Source: Bretschneidera sinensis (Eukaryota; Streptophyta; Magnoliopsida; Brassicales; Akaniaceae). From it: 64,000 bases of DNA. Below the pieces are notes generated by a model. The model searched no databases and was not told the origin of the DNA. It saw nothing but the letters and a program-made list of their open reading frames with translations. This document shows positions 10,520 through 23,300 of this stretch, piece after piece. The translations under genes were made by a program, and so were the position numbers. The first letter of the stretch is position 1. Each line of letters opens with the position of its first letter. Where the stretch lies: contig CM043697.1 in assembly GCA_023935145.1 (NCBI GenBank), positions 54,290,001-54,354,000 on the forward strand. Direction: 5' to 3'.

Positions 10520-12653
10520 TTTTATATATATTATATTTAATTAAATAATCCATTGATGAAAGATTTAGTATTGATTTGAAACAATATTTTAAGGATAATA
10601 ATGAAAATTTTGTTGAAAAGAGTTAGAAATTTTTGAAAAAGAAAGTATTAAAATTTGAAGTTGAAATGAAAGAATTTTGAAGAAAAATATTGACTGAAGT
10701 TGAGAAAAATAATTAATAAAAATGGAAGCAAACGTAATTTTTTATATTTCTCTATAATTTTATAAAAATTTGGGAAAGAAGAAAATATGAAAAATTGAAT
10801 TTTAAAGGGTAAATGGCAAAACTATAATTATATAATGGTAAAATAGTAATTATGTAATATCAAAACAGAAAATTTTAAATGATAGTAGAATTTTAAATAA
10901 TCAATGATAAATATTTAAATTATATTGTATATATATATATCAAACTTCACGTGAAACGGCGTAACGACGGTAATTAAAAACAAATATGAACGGTGAAGCA
11001 ATGGAGAAGGAAAAAAAGAAGCTTATCAGTCTTTGCACTTCAGAGACTTCGTTTTTTTACCAAATCCTGTTTGGTTTCTTTCTTTCTTTAATTCAAATTT
11101 CTTAGCAAAAAGCTATAAAGAAAATTTGTCTAATATTAGAGATAGTACAGTCATTCAATTACAATAGCAAGATTTCATTATATTTGAGGTAAATTTTCAA
11201 TAAGACTCATAACTAAATAATTATATTGTTTAAATTAAGTTATGAAATAGTAAGATTTATGAAAGTTTATGATTAGGTGTTGGTGATCAGCAATCTCAAG
11301 AAGTTGTTGAAAGGAGTATGAAAGGCAAGGAGGTGATTCACAGGCAGCTTTAAGTGCTACATGGTGAGTTAGATTTACTTTTAGTAATCGAGACTAATAA
11401 AAATATGAATTTATGATATTTGAATAAATTTTTGAATTATAATGGTTTAATGATGTATTTTTTGTTATGTATGATAATTGATTGATTTATTGATTAGGGA
11501 ATAGTATGTTGAATATTAATTATATAAGAATTTATATTTTAAAAGGGATGGATTAATGAAAAATATACTGAAAAGTTATATTCAATTTTTGAAAAATATG
11601 ATTGAAAATTTGATATAATATATGAGGAGACAATTTAATAAATATGATAAAAATAATAATTTTGAGAAAGAGCTAGATAGTTAAATTGAATGCTTTGATA
11701 TATGCTTGCTTGTATGTTATTGCTCATATTCATGAAAGGGAAGACCAGGAATGAATTCGGTCTGGCTGAGAATACCAAGAAGGCAACTGGTCTGGTTGAG
11801 AAGAGACCGGGAAGGTAGTTGGTCTGGCTGAAACATGCCGACATAGGGGAAGACGTTTCTATATTATAATATGAAATTATCTGATGAGAAAGAAAGAAAG
11901 ATAATTTAAATTAATGCATTATATTTGTTTTAAATATTTATTATTATTGCTTGAGATGCTAAAGAATCGGTTTTGATTATTAAATTATTGATAGATAGAT
12001 AAGTCTCATAACAAGACAATTTTGATGATAGATAAATAGAAAGGATGACATAATAAAGAATTATATTATTGATTGTTAGTCTGATGTGAACTTTATGATG
12101 ATATTAAATTGATAAAATTTATGACATATATGCATTGAAAGAGGATAGCCTGATAATTTATTTAATAAGAGAATTTGATAAATGATTGAATTAGAATGTG
12201 AGAAGAGATAGGTGGTTAATTTTGTTGATTTAACAACGAATGAATATAACTAGAAGTATACAAATTGAGTACTTTTAGTAAATTTAATTCACTAAGCTTG
12301 TGAAACTCATTCATTGTTAAATAATTTCAGGTAGTGGGCATGACAGATAAATTTGTAAGCTGAGATTCAGACTGAGTTATCATCTATAAGTCGCGTGGTC
12401 CACATCCTCAGACTAATGGAAGAGAATTTTTTTTTTTTTAGATATTCATGCATAATATGTTTTATATATTGTTTCAGATGGGATATTAATAATGTAACTC
12501 CCTTGTTGAAGGTTGAGGGTTGATGTATATATATATATATATTTTTAGTCGATGTATGTTTTTATATTGTTGCATATAAGTGTCGTGCTGGGATTTCAAA
12601 ACGTGATGACACCGTCTCAGGGATGGCCAACCTAGGATGGATTGTTATAATTT
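10520..12653. other. AT-rich non-coding DNA, probably including the 5' LTR of the gypsy element
   Basis: No open frames of note. At 11738-11850 a motif close to GGTCTGGYTGAGAA occurs three times with intervening GGGAAGG/AAGAAGG, a kind of repeat seen in some plant gypsy LTRs. An LTR should end just before the primer site at 12654, but no second copy was found for comparison. Confidence 0.4.
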
Positions 12654-12666
12654 TGGTATCAAAACC
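12654..12666 (+). other. Decayed primer-binding site (initiator tRNA-Met type)
   Basis: TGGTATCAAAACC differs at two positions from the common plant PBS TGGTATCAGAGCC and lies about 85 bases before the gag remnant. Confidence 0.55.
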
Positions 12667-12739
12667 TTAGGTTTTATGATTCTGTAGACTGTATAAAAAT
12701 TTAAATAAGTGAAAGATTAAAATAAACTATATTTTAAAT

Positions 12740-15700
12740 GCAGAGTCTAAGGATGAGACGTGGACGTGCCAAAGCTATAGATAGAGTACTGAACCAGAGA
12801 GAATGTGGTAGACCCCCAATATTAGAATAGCTGAAGCAGAGAGGGAGGTCGAGTCTGTAGTCATGCAAGGGAACAATTTGCTAGTACAGCTAGTACTAGT
12901 AGAGGTGGGAGAGAATCTGATATTATGATGGATGAGTTAAGAGAAGTTCTTGATCGTTCTATAGAAAGAATAAATACAGCAGAAGAAAAGGCTGATAATT
13001 TACAGAGGAGACTAGAGGAAAGAGGTAGAACAAAACCTGATGTGGTGAGATAAAAGGCTTATGACAGAAAGGGTATGTTTGCATATGAGATGCAAAGGGA
13101 TTGTTTTGTGAGATTTATTAAATTTAAACCCAGTCTTTTAGAAGATTTGTAAATCCTATTGAAGCTGACCAGTGGATTAAACATGTTAAGAAATATTTTG
13201 AAGTCTTACCAGTGACAGATAAGCAAAGGTTGCTTTTGCTTCATTTAAGCTGGAAGGTGAGGCTTCTCAATGGTGGAAGGATATTCTACCTAGATTGAGT
13301 ACACATGTAGATCAACCCTTAACTTTGGCGTAAGTTTAAGAATACGTTCTTTGCAAAGTATTTTTCAGATACGTTTCGAGCACACCAGGAGAGAGATTTT
13401 ATTCAGTTAAGGCAGAATACTTTATCTGTAGCTAAGTATGGTAGTAGATTTATAACCCTGTCGAAGTTTGTACATGAGTTAGTAAATACGGAGGAGAGGA
13501 AATGTAAGAAATTTTTAGACGAGTTATACTATGAAATTCGAACTAAACTCTCTTATATGGGTATTGGAAATTATGCTATTATAGTGGATAAAGCATCACA
13601 TATTGAGAAATATGTAATGGAGTTTAGAGGTATGAGGGATTGGCTGAAGTGGTCTAGATTTGAGGAACCCAGAGGTGCTAGTATTATGAATGTGCATAGT
13701 GAGAGACCACCCCAAAGGGGGTGTTCCTTGTCATAGGGAACTGTGATGTAGAGTTAGAGAAAAATAGGATTTGTTGCTTCTGTAACTCAGAGTAATATTG
13801 GCGAGACTCCTAGATTTGGGAGACAGGCTATGGGAACTAGAAGTTATAGTAGAGGAGTAAGTATGCCACCAAATGTAAGTAGTAATCTGATGTATGATCG
13901 AGAGACAAAAGTTTACTATAGATGTAATTAGATAGGGCATCTATCTCAGAATTGTCCTACTTTGATATGCTTGGCATCTGTTGAGGGAGGACATATTAGT
14001 GTAGATTGTCCAATGGGGAAATCTATTGAGATAAGTGCAGGAGATGTTAGGAGAAAACAAGTGGAGAAAGGTGGTGGATCAGGGAGTATGCGAGGCAGAG
14101 GCAGATGATCAGTAGCTGAGAGAGGACGCGATGGTCAGTTACAGCTCAGAGACAGCAGAGTTTATGCATTGACCCAACGGGATGTACATGCCACTCCTGA
14201 TATTGTTATGGGTATGCTATCTATTATTAATAAACCATCTAGATTATTGATTGATCTTGGTGCAACTCATTCTTTTGCATCCAATGTTTATTTGAAATCT
14301 ATTGATGCTTGTATTAGTCCTTTAATACATACTGTTATTGTTGAGATTCCTACTAGGGATAGGATTATTATCAGGAAAATTTATCGGGGTTGTGTGATTA
14401 GTATGACTGATAGAGAATTTGAAGTTAATTTGTTGCCTTTAGATATGATAGATTTTGATTCAATTGTAGGGATGAATTGGTTATCTGTATATCATGCTTG
14501 GGTAGATTGTTTTAGGAAGAATATGGTGTTTAGGATACCAGGACAAGAGGAGTTTAATTTTCAAGGAGAACATAAGATACTTGCTAACTGTCTTATTTCT
14601 GTCCTGACCTACTAGTAGATGGTTGAAGAAGGGTTGTGAGGGGTATTTGGCGTGTGTAGTGGATTCTAGAAATGAGATTAGAAAGTTAGAAGAAATCTTA
14701 GTAGTGAAAGACTTTTTTGATGTGTTCCCTAAGGAGTTGTCTAGTTTGCCTCCCAATAGGGAAATTAAGTTTTCTATTGAGGTGATTCCAGGATAAGCAC
14801 CCATATCTATAACACCTTACAAAATGGCACCAGCTGAGTTGATAGAATTGAAAGTTCAGCTTCAGGAGTTGCTAGATAAACAATTTATTCAATCGAGTAT
14901 GTCGCCTTGAGGAGCCCCTGTGTTGTTTGTGAAGAAAAATGATAGAACGATGAGGTTGTGTATTGATTATAGACAGTTGAATAAGATCACCATCAATAAT
15001 AAATATCCTTTTTCCTAGGATAGATGATTTATTTTAGCAATTATAGGGGGCTGGGGTGTTTTCTATGATAGACTTGAGATCGAGTTTTCATCAGTTAAGG
15101 ATAAAGGAGGGGAACATATCTAAGACTGTTTTTAGGACACGTTATGGCCATCATGAGTTCCTTGTGAAGCCATTTGGGTTGACTAATGCTCCTGCAATAT
15201 TTATGGATCTAATGAATCGGGTGTTTAAACCATTCTTGGATAGATTTGTGATTGTATTTATTGATGATATTATGGTATATTCCAAGAATGAAGAGGAGCA
15301 TGTGCAACATTTAGACATAGTGTTGAAAATTCTGAAGAAAGAAAAATTGTATGCAAAGTTCTTTAAGTGTGAGTTTTAGTTGAATGAAATATCTTTCTTG
15401 AGGCATATTGTATCAAAAGATGGTATAGAAGTTGACCCACAAAAAGTGGAGGCAGTGTTGAATTGGGAAAGACCCACTAGTGTGACTGAAATTAGAAGCT
15501 TTTTGGGGTTGGCTGGTTATTATAGGAGGTTTATCTAGAATTTTTCTATTATTGTTGGACCACTGACCAAATTGACTAGGAATGAAGTGAAGTTTATGTG
15601 GTCAGAAGAATGTGAGAAGAGTTTCCAACAGTTGAAAGAGAAATTGACTACTGCTCTAGTATTAGTGCTTCCTTCTGGTGATGAAGGATTTGTGGTATAT

Positions 15701-16865
15701 AGTGATGCATCATATCTAGGGTTGAAATGTGTGTTGATGCAACATGGGAGTTTTGTAGCCCATGCTTTTAGAAAATTGAAGAACTGTGAGAGAAATTACC
15801 CGACCCATGATTTAGAATTGGCTACCATAGTTTTTGCTTTGAAGATTTGGAAACATCATCTGTATGGAGCCACTTATGAAATCTTTACTAATCATATAAG
15901 TTTGACGCATCTACTTACCCAGAGAGATTTGAATTTGAGGCAGATGAGGTAGATGGATTTGATTAGTGACTATGACTGTACAATTCATTATCATCCAGGA
16001 AAGGCTAATGTAGTAGCTGATGCATTGAGTTGAAAGTCTACAGGGAGATGAGCTGCTATTGAGAGTCATGATATTAGCTTGATGATAGAATTGGGAGAAA
16101 TGTGAATGCAGCTGAGTATTAGTGATAGAGAAGTATTGATGACAAATATGGTGGTACAATCTTCTATTATTGATCGTTTATCACAGATGTAGAGTAGAGA
16201 TGAAAGGATAGAGAAGATCATAAAGAAAATATTGAGTTGGAAGCCGACTGAGTTTAGAATTAGAGAAGATGGTATGGTGGTATTGGGACATAGAATTTGT
16301 GTTCCCAATTATGTTGAGATAAGAAAGGAGATGCTCACGATTCTGTGTATATTATGCACCAGGGTAATAATAAGATGTATAGGGGGTTGAGATAAAATTA
16401 TTGGTGGTCAGGGATGAAGAAGGATGTAGATGAGTATATTTCTAGATGTTTAATTTGTCAACGGTTGAAGTTTGAGAATAGACATCCAGCAGGTTTATTA
16501 CAGCATCTTTCAGTACCTGAATGGCCATGGGAGAATGTGAGTATGGCTTTGTTTCTGATTTTCTCCGTACCTAGAGAGGTCATGATGTTGTATGGGTTAT
16601 AGTTGATAGACTTTCTTAGTCTTCGTATTTCCATCCTATTAAAACTACCTGAAGTCTTGAAAAGTTGGCTTAATAGTATCTAGCGGAGATTGTGTGATTA
16701 CATGGAGTACCTTTGAGCGTTGTATTAGATTGAAAATCTAGATTTTGAAAGATTTTTCAGAATGCTATTGGTACATAGTTGCAGTTTAGTATAATTTTTC
16801 ATCCTCAACTGATGGAGAGACAAAGAGAATCATCAGAATGCTAGAAAATATACTGATTGAAAGTG
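12740..16865 (+). pseudogene. Ty3/gypsy gag-pol relic nested in the Mutator-like element
   Basis: Broken by many stops and frameshifts, but the gypsy domain order is readable. Gag runs from about 12740 to 13650, with a decayed zinc knuckle near 13920. The aspartic protease is near 14240 (LLIDLGATHSF, with Leu where Ser/Thr is usual). Reverse transcriptase spans about 14800-15380 ([35 protein letters not shown]). RNase H follows at 15572-15950 (VVYSDASYLGLKCVLMQHG). The integrase HHCC end is near 16440 (CLICQRLK) and a core fragment ends at about 16865 (FHPQ). The integrase C-terminus, any chromodomain and the 3' LTR are missing, and the Mutator TIR follows within about 15 bases. It cannot be active. 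Confidence 0.85.
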
Positions 16866-16879
16866 TATTGATTTTTTCA

Positions 16880-17046
16880 GTGAGCTGGTATCTCACATGT
16901 GTCCCGTTAGTTTTTTTCACGGCTTCATGGTCTAGGGACCCAATTGTTCTGCATTTGACATGTTAAAGACTTGATTATATAAATTGAAACGTAAGGACTT
17001 AATTGTTATTTAATCCAAATGTTAAGGATCAAAATTGATATTTACC
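16880..17046 (-). repeat. Right TIR of the Mutator-like element
   Basis: Inverted partner of 9356-9520. Confidence 0.8.
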
Positions 17047-18388
17047 AAAAATAAAGACAAAAATTATAACGCCCAAATGAAGTTTGTATGTTAATAATGC
17101 CTCATTAGTAGAAACATTATTCAGGGCCCCTTTTGTCCTCGCCTTTTGAGGAAAACCATAACTGCATCTACATCCTCATCGATTGTTAAATAATAAAAAA
17201 AAAAAAAAACTTCCATTTTCCACCACCTAATAGCTCATAAAAATGGATATATAAACGACAATTGTTAATTGTTCATAAATAAGAGAAGACAATCATCCAT
17301 CTCATCAGCAAAAACATTGACAACCTATTTTGGGCTGTGAGGAAAGAACCATCTTTGACAAATATTAAAGCTATGATTTGTAAGAGAAAATTGCAAGAGA
17401 AGGGAAAAGTTTCGGAAAAAAAAAACTAGATTTTTTTTATGTTTGATAAAGGGGAAAAAAAACTGATTTTATTTTTGGCTCTCTAATCTTCGTTAGAATT
17501 GACAATTATAACTAAAAAAAATGTTAAAATTAAATGTTTCTTCCCTTCCATATTTTTTTTACCATTTCTTTTTTCACTTTTCTTTCCCGTCAATCATAAT
17601 CTCTTTTCTTTCTTTTGAAAGAGAGAAATGGGCTGGTAAGCAAGACAGTAGGTCTAAAATTCCTCTTGAGATGCTACAGCCTGGGATCATTGTGGGAGAG
17701 CAAAACTCCAGTGATCTTGGAGAATTTGTTATGGAGGAGATGAGCATCATGCCAAAGATCAAGTGGAGCATCACAACGCACTCTTTGATTAATAAAGCCG
17801 GTGATTTGCTTGGAGACATCACAAACAAGAGCTAGATCATCCTGGACATACAACCTTGTATTTGTAGCTTGTCAAAGACTCAGTTCTACATCAGCATTAT
17901 CTTTCCTACATCGAAAGAAACATAATTTTTTAACTTTCTCATACCTGATTTCCACCCATTGGTGGACACGTCAAAATATCAAAATGATGCTAGTATGAAG
18001 TGTACCAACATGTTATATAAATATATAGCTTACAGTTAGGCATATGTTTTTTTCTACCCACAACCAAAACCTATGACCCCTATCATCACAACCAGGTAGG
18101 ACTATTTAGTACAACCATACTCATGAACTGCTGGTTCATGCAAGGTATAATTCTATCCTACATCCTTTTTAATTTTTTCTTTTTCCCGTCAATTCCATGC
18201 TTCAGCAAAAATATACTCCGCTCCATATTGGAACTCCTCCAAAAATTGGCAATGATGTGAAGGGTGGTACTATTTAATGCACAAGAGGATCTTGCATAAA
18301 AAGGAACTGCACACACAATTACCACGGTCATTTATCTGGGAAAGTACACTATAAAAACCGAATCAAGTTTGAACTTTAAAATGCATAC
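17047..18388. other. Intergenic or terminal DOHH region with one unassigned open frame
   Basis: It holds A-rich DNA (17190-17520) and an unassigned open frame (17521-17835, plus, 104 codons). That frame has a hydrophobic start, then a polar part including LEMLQPGIIVGEQNSSDLGE, and resembles nothing I know. The opposite strand is also open over much of the same stretch. The last short coding exon and 3' UTR of DOHH should lie here; I could not place them with confidence. One weak candidate acceptor precedes a 13-codon frame near 18085-18130 on the minus strand. Confidence 0.35.
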
Positions 18389-20236
18389 CTCAAATGATTT
18401 CCCCAATCTTTCAAATTCCAGCATGCTCAGAGCAACTTCACAGCTCTGTGAAACAATAGGCTCAGGATCCCTAGCAAATTCCTCCAGAAGTGCTACACTT
18501 TCGTAGTCTGAAAGTTCGCCGAATGCAAGATTTAATTAGATAGTAACAAAAACTGCAAAAAGTTGAGGCTCAAGGGGCACAGCCCTGCTAAAGTTCAATG
18601 ACTAAGGACCACCACAGATCTTGTGGCCCAGAGTCATTGTCGCCTCTCTTTCTATGGAAAGAAACAAAAGATCAGCCATAAGCCTTCTTAGCAGCTTATA
18701 CTGAGAAATAGATGTGATGACAGAGAAGCAAGACTGGTAGGCACAGTCAGGAAAAAGGTAGAAAACCTTTCTCTGCCACTAAAAGTTTTGGTTATGTCTA
18801 AGTCAATGACTATAATTGTACAAAACTTATCACATTTAAAACACAAAAAGAAAAAGAAAAAAGTCTTCCTGCTGGACCGAAATGAACGGCAATGGATTCC
18901 TTCACTTGTTATTAAGAGATTACTTCACTCAATACAATTTGACCATGCAATGTTTTCCTAACTAATAACCTGAAGATATAAAATTTATCCATTTTTACCA
19001 CCGAAATAAGAAGAATGCCATGTCAACTTATCCAACAGCTACGGCAACTTTGAACATTTTTATTCTGGATATTTTTCACAATTTCTTTGCCAAAATTAAT
19101 CAATGCTCCAAAATGCTTTTATCTGAACACATGGTTCATGTTATACATATTGAAAAAACTACTGAACTCGAAGAAATTTTTTAACAAAATACATGGAAAT
19201 ACCAGTTTTTCATAAATAATATTCAGCAAAGCATCAGACAATAACATTAAATGGCCATACCTGCGATGGAACCAAGAGCTTCAGCAGCTTCATGTCTAAC
19301 CATTGGGTGCTCATTCGCATTCCTAAGTATCTTGCTCAGAGCAGCTGAAGCAGCTTTGTCTTGCAATTGGCCCAAAACATAAGCAACCTGAAAATTCCAA
19401 GAGTTGCAAACATAAGCATGCATCCAAATATTGGGGGTAAAAGGAGGGGCGGTTGTGAAGCAAAGCCCTGTCAAACAAAGCTCGGGAAGCCCTCTTCCAT
19501 GATTAACAATATTCAAGCACGATGACTGCAACCATGATGTGAACCGGGAAATCAAATTCTTAAAACAATTAGATTTTTTAATGACCTCAAGAAAATAATC
19601 TCTTCAGGTCATTAGCTTTAATGCCAAACGTAAAATCCTCATCAGAACTCAAGCGCCTTTCATGGCTACCCACATGTATCAGAACACAGCATTGTCAAAA
19701 TCATAAGATTAAAGAAATTTAAAAACCTCATGCCGCAATAGAGCACTTTTAGCACCCAAAGAATCAATAATGGCAGAAACAGCTTCCTCTCCACCATGGT
19801 TTCGAAGTGCAAAAAGAGCTGCATACCGATCATACATGCCTTTTTCTTCATCGAGAAGAACTTCCCTAAAATTCGGATAAAATTAGTCAATAACCTAGAA
19901 ATAGATGACAAGTAACGAAAAAGTTGTAACCATTACTACAGCTAAACACACCTCAACTTCTCGATAGAAGAACAAGAAGAAGCTGGTGTAGCTGGGTCAA
20001 CAGACATAAAGGGTGACTTCTCTGTCAAGGATAATTGATTGTCACTGGCAGCAGCACTCAACTCCTCAATTCGCTTGAGAGCCAGTTCACATGTTTCTCG
20101 AACTTCCTGAGCTGGATCTAAAACTAAACTATTCTTTAAAAGGGGGAGATTACTCTCTAAACCAATAGCACCAAGAGCTTCTGCCGCCTGTGCAATAATA
20201 GAACTAACCCTTTTGAAATAATAATATAAATGAAGA

Positions 20237-20303
<67 letters not shown>

Positions 20304-23300
20304 GAACAAAAGAATGACATTAACTCACCTCATGGCGAACAATGGGATGCAGAGAAAGATCATTAAGAACCGCCTTCAATGCAGGGATTGCTTCAGCATC
20401 TTGCATCTGACCCAACGCAAATGCAGCTTCATGTGCCAACAAATTTGAAGAATCCCTAGTAGCTGAAAGGAAGAAAAAAGGAAAAGAACACACATGTTAG
20501 CAATGTTCTTAAATCAACATAGCAATTAATATAATGTTGACATATAGTTCAGTATAATTCACTGATATAGCATAAAATGTCCCTTGCCTCCATATCAATC
20601 AGAGTTGGAAAATCAAATAAGATAGGCTGCAGCTGATAATTACTCAAAACAAATACTCAGGAAGATCATAAGCAGAAATGGCAGGGAAACCATTTCAAAG
20701 CATATAACTCTGACCGGACTCTGTTAGATCAGATATTTGAGTAACTTGTTGGTATTTGTCCAAGGATTAAACGGTTGGAAGAATGGAGGTTCAACAGCAT
20801 CAGGCTTGGAGTTCTGCGCCGCGGCCAGCAGAAAGTCCAAAAGTTGAGGATGGTGGTGTGCGCCGCGGCACAGCCACCCACGCCGAGGCCTCCAGCATGG
20901 CAGCCTGTTCTCCCCTCCTCTGAGCCGCGGCCCGCCCTGTTCTGGGCCGCGGCTCCAGGCACACCTGATGCCAAGTTTTTCAGCACTCTTCTCCTAATGC
21001 GTGGGGCTTGATTAAAACGCACAGGATCACTTAGACTTCTTGGAGGGCTATGATTGATTGGTCCTCAAGATCTAAGGGTTGAGATTGACTTCAAGATTAG
21101 TTCAAGAAGTTGGTGCACTATATAAAGGGTCATCTAGCTTCAATCACAAGACAGGAGATATAAGATCACCATACAAGAGAATTCAAGTGCAAGTGTGAGA
21201 GTGCAAAGACACAAAACACAAGAGAGGCACTAGAATAGATCTCATTCAAGAGTGGTTGGTAGTTTATAGAGAGAGTAGTATAGATTGGGGATTCAAGGGC
21301 TTTGTAATTGGAATTTTCTTGGGGAAAATTTCAGGGAAACACTTAGTCCTTATCACTTTCTTTTTCTCTTCTTTTGTTCTTCAAGAACTAGAAGATTTTT
21401 GAAGAGGTGTTGCTGTAATTGTAAGAACTCTATTGATTTAGTGCAGAGAGCTCGGAGGAGCTCAAGGAGACACAGGTACATTGTCTAACCTCGATAACAA
21501 TTGCTTGTGTTCTCTTTCTTTGATTTGTTTGTTTCTCTTCATTACAAGTCATTCTAGACTTAGGTGTTTGGAAGATCACCACCTGGGCATCTTGAGGTGA
21601 TTTCTAACAGTGGTATCAGAGCTTTGGTAAGCGGATATCGGAGCTGGAACAGAAAGTATCAGAGTAAGACTCCAAGAATTAAATGAGACTTTCTTGGTGA
21701 TTCAAGAACGAAGTAGAGATCAAGATCTGATCGAGTTTTTGAGGGTGATTCAAGAACGGTGCTAGGATCAAGATTTGATCGAGTTCTTGAGATTTAGAAG
21801 TTAGGAAAGCAATTGTGGATGCTGCATAAATCTGAGATTTTTTCCGCAAGATGGGTTCAAACTTCATCGTTGAGAAGTTTGATGGAAAGGGAGACTTTGC
21901 CTTTTGGAAGAGAAAGATCAAGGTGGTTCTTATGCAACAAAAGGTGGACTTGGCTATTGGAGAAGATGACGCTTTTCCAGCAAGTATCACGGAGGTCCAA
22001 CGGATTGAGATGAAGAAGATGGCGTATAGCACCATCTTTCTGCACATGTCGGATAGTGTCACAAGGGAATGCGGAGGCTCGGAAGATCCAGCTGTCATAT
22101 GGAAGAAACTAGATGGGTTCTTTCTTACCAAAACTCTTCTTAATAAGATTTATCTTCTTAAACGAATCTTTGTTTTTAAAATGGATCCTAATAAAGAGTT
22201 GAAAGATAACCTTAATGTGTTTAATAAACTAGTTCAAAATTTGGCTAGTTGTAGTATAACATTCCCGGATGAACAATTGACTGTTATGTTATTGAATTCT
22301 CTTCCTTATTATTTTGAAAGTTTGATTAATGCTATTGAATATGGAAGAAATACACTAACCAAGGAAATTGTGATCAATGCTATAAGGGCTCATGATTTCA
22401 AAGCCAAGATGAGGGAAACATCAAGTGGAGAAGGGTTGTTCATTAGAGGAAGGCCAGCAACTCGGCATGGCAGTAGCATCCATGGCAATTACCAGGAGAA
22501 ATCAAAGAATAGAGGGTAGAGCCATGGGAGAGCGCACTCCAAACCAAGATTTAGAGGAAAGATATGCTATTACTGCAATAAGGAGGGTCATTTCAAGAAA
22601 GATTGCAAGAAAAAGTTGTGGGATGAGAGAGGAGGAAGCCATACCAAGAATAGAGAGGCTTCGGTTGCCAAAGGAGAACAGCAAGATGATTTTCTTGTCG
22701 TGTGCTCAAATGTGAGCAGGAGGCAAGGCAGCGAGAAATGGATCATCGATTCCGGGTGCACTTATCACATGTGCCCTCACAGGGATTGGTTCAAGAATTT
22801 CAAGGAAACCAATGATGAAAAGGTTTTCTTGGGAAATGATACTTCTTGCCAATTGAGGGGGATAGGAGACATCCAATTGAAGATGTTTGATAGAGTCACA
22901 AGGCTACTACGGAATGTGAGGTATCTTCCGGATTTGAGAAGAAATTTGATCTCATTGGGGCAGCTAGATTCCATAGGGTACACGTACAAAGCAGAGGGAG
23001 GAAAGATCAAGGTAATCAATGGATCTTTGATAGTGATCAAAGCGGCAATAAAGGATGGTCTCTATGAGATGATCGGAGAGACAGAAATCAAGGATCAAGC
23101 AGCAAGCTTGATGGCTGAGATGGATAAGGCAGTACTTTGGTACAATCGCTTGGGACATATGAGCGAAAAGGGGCTGCAAATTCTCAGCAAGAATAGTCTA
23201 CTTGATGGTGACAAGGTAGAAAAACTTGATTTCTACGAATGTTGTGTTCTTGGGAAGCAACATCGAGTCAGCTTCAACACTGGAGTGCACAAGTCTAAGG

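Larger units (their letters stand above)
9356..17046 (+). mobile_element. Mutator-like DNA transposon (7.7 kb), disrupted
   Basis: It is bounded by long terminal inverted repeats of about 165 bp (9356-9520 and 16880-17046; both begin GGTAAATATCAATTTTG read inward, and share AACATGTCAAATGCA). Just inside the left TIR is the N-terminal PB1-like part of a MuDR-type transposase (10187-10519). Long TIRs plus that domain indicate a Mutator-like element. The rest of the transposase is missing and a decayed Ty3/gypsy element fills most of the interior. The flanks are A-rich (TTAAAAAAA on the left, AAAAATAAA on the right), so a 9-bp target duplication cannot be judged. Confidence 0.65.

Noticed and set aside
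20775..21011. Open frames with Pro/Ala-rich translation in the copia LTRs
   Set aside because: They result from GC-rich CCGCGG repeats in the LTR, with no protein family and no support.
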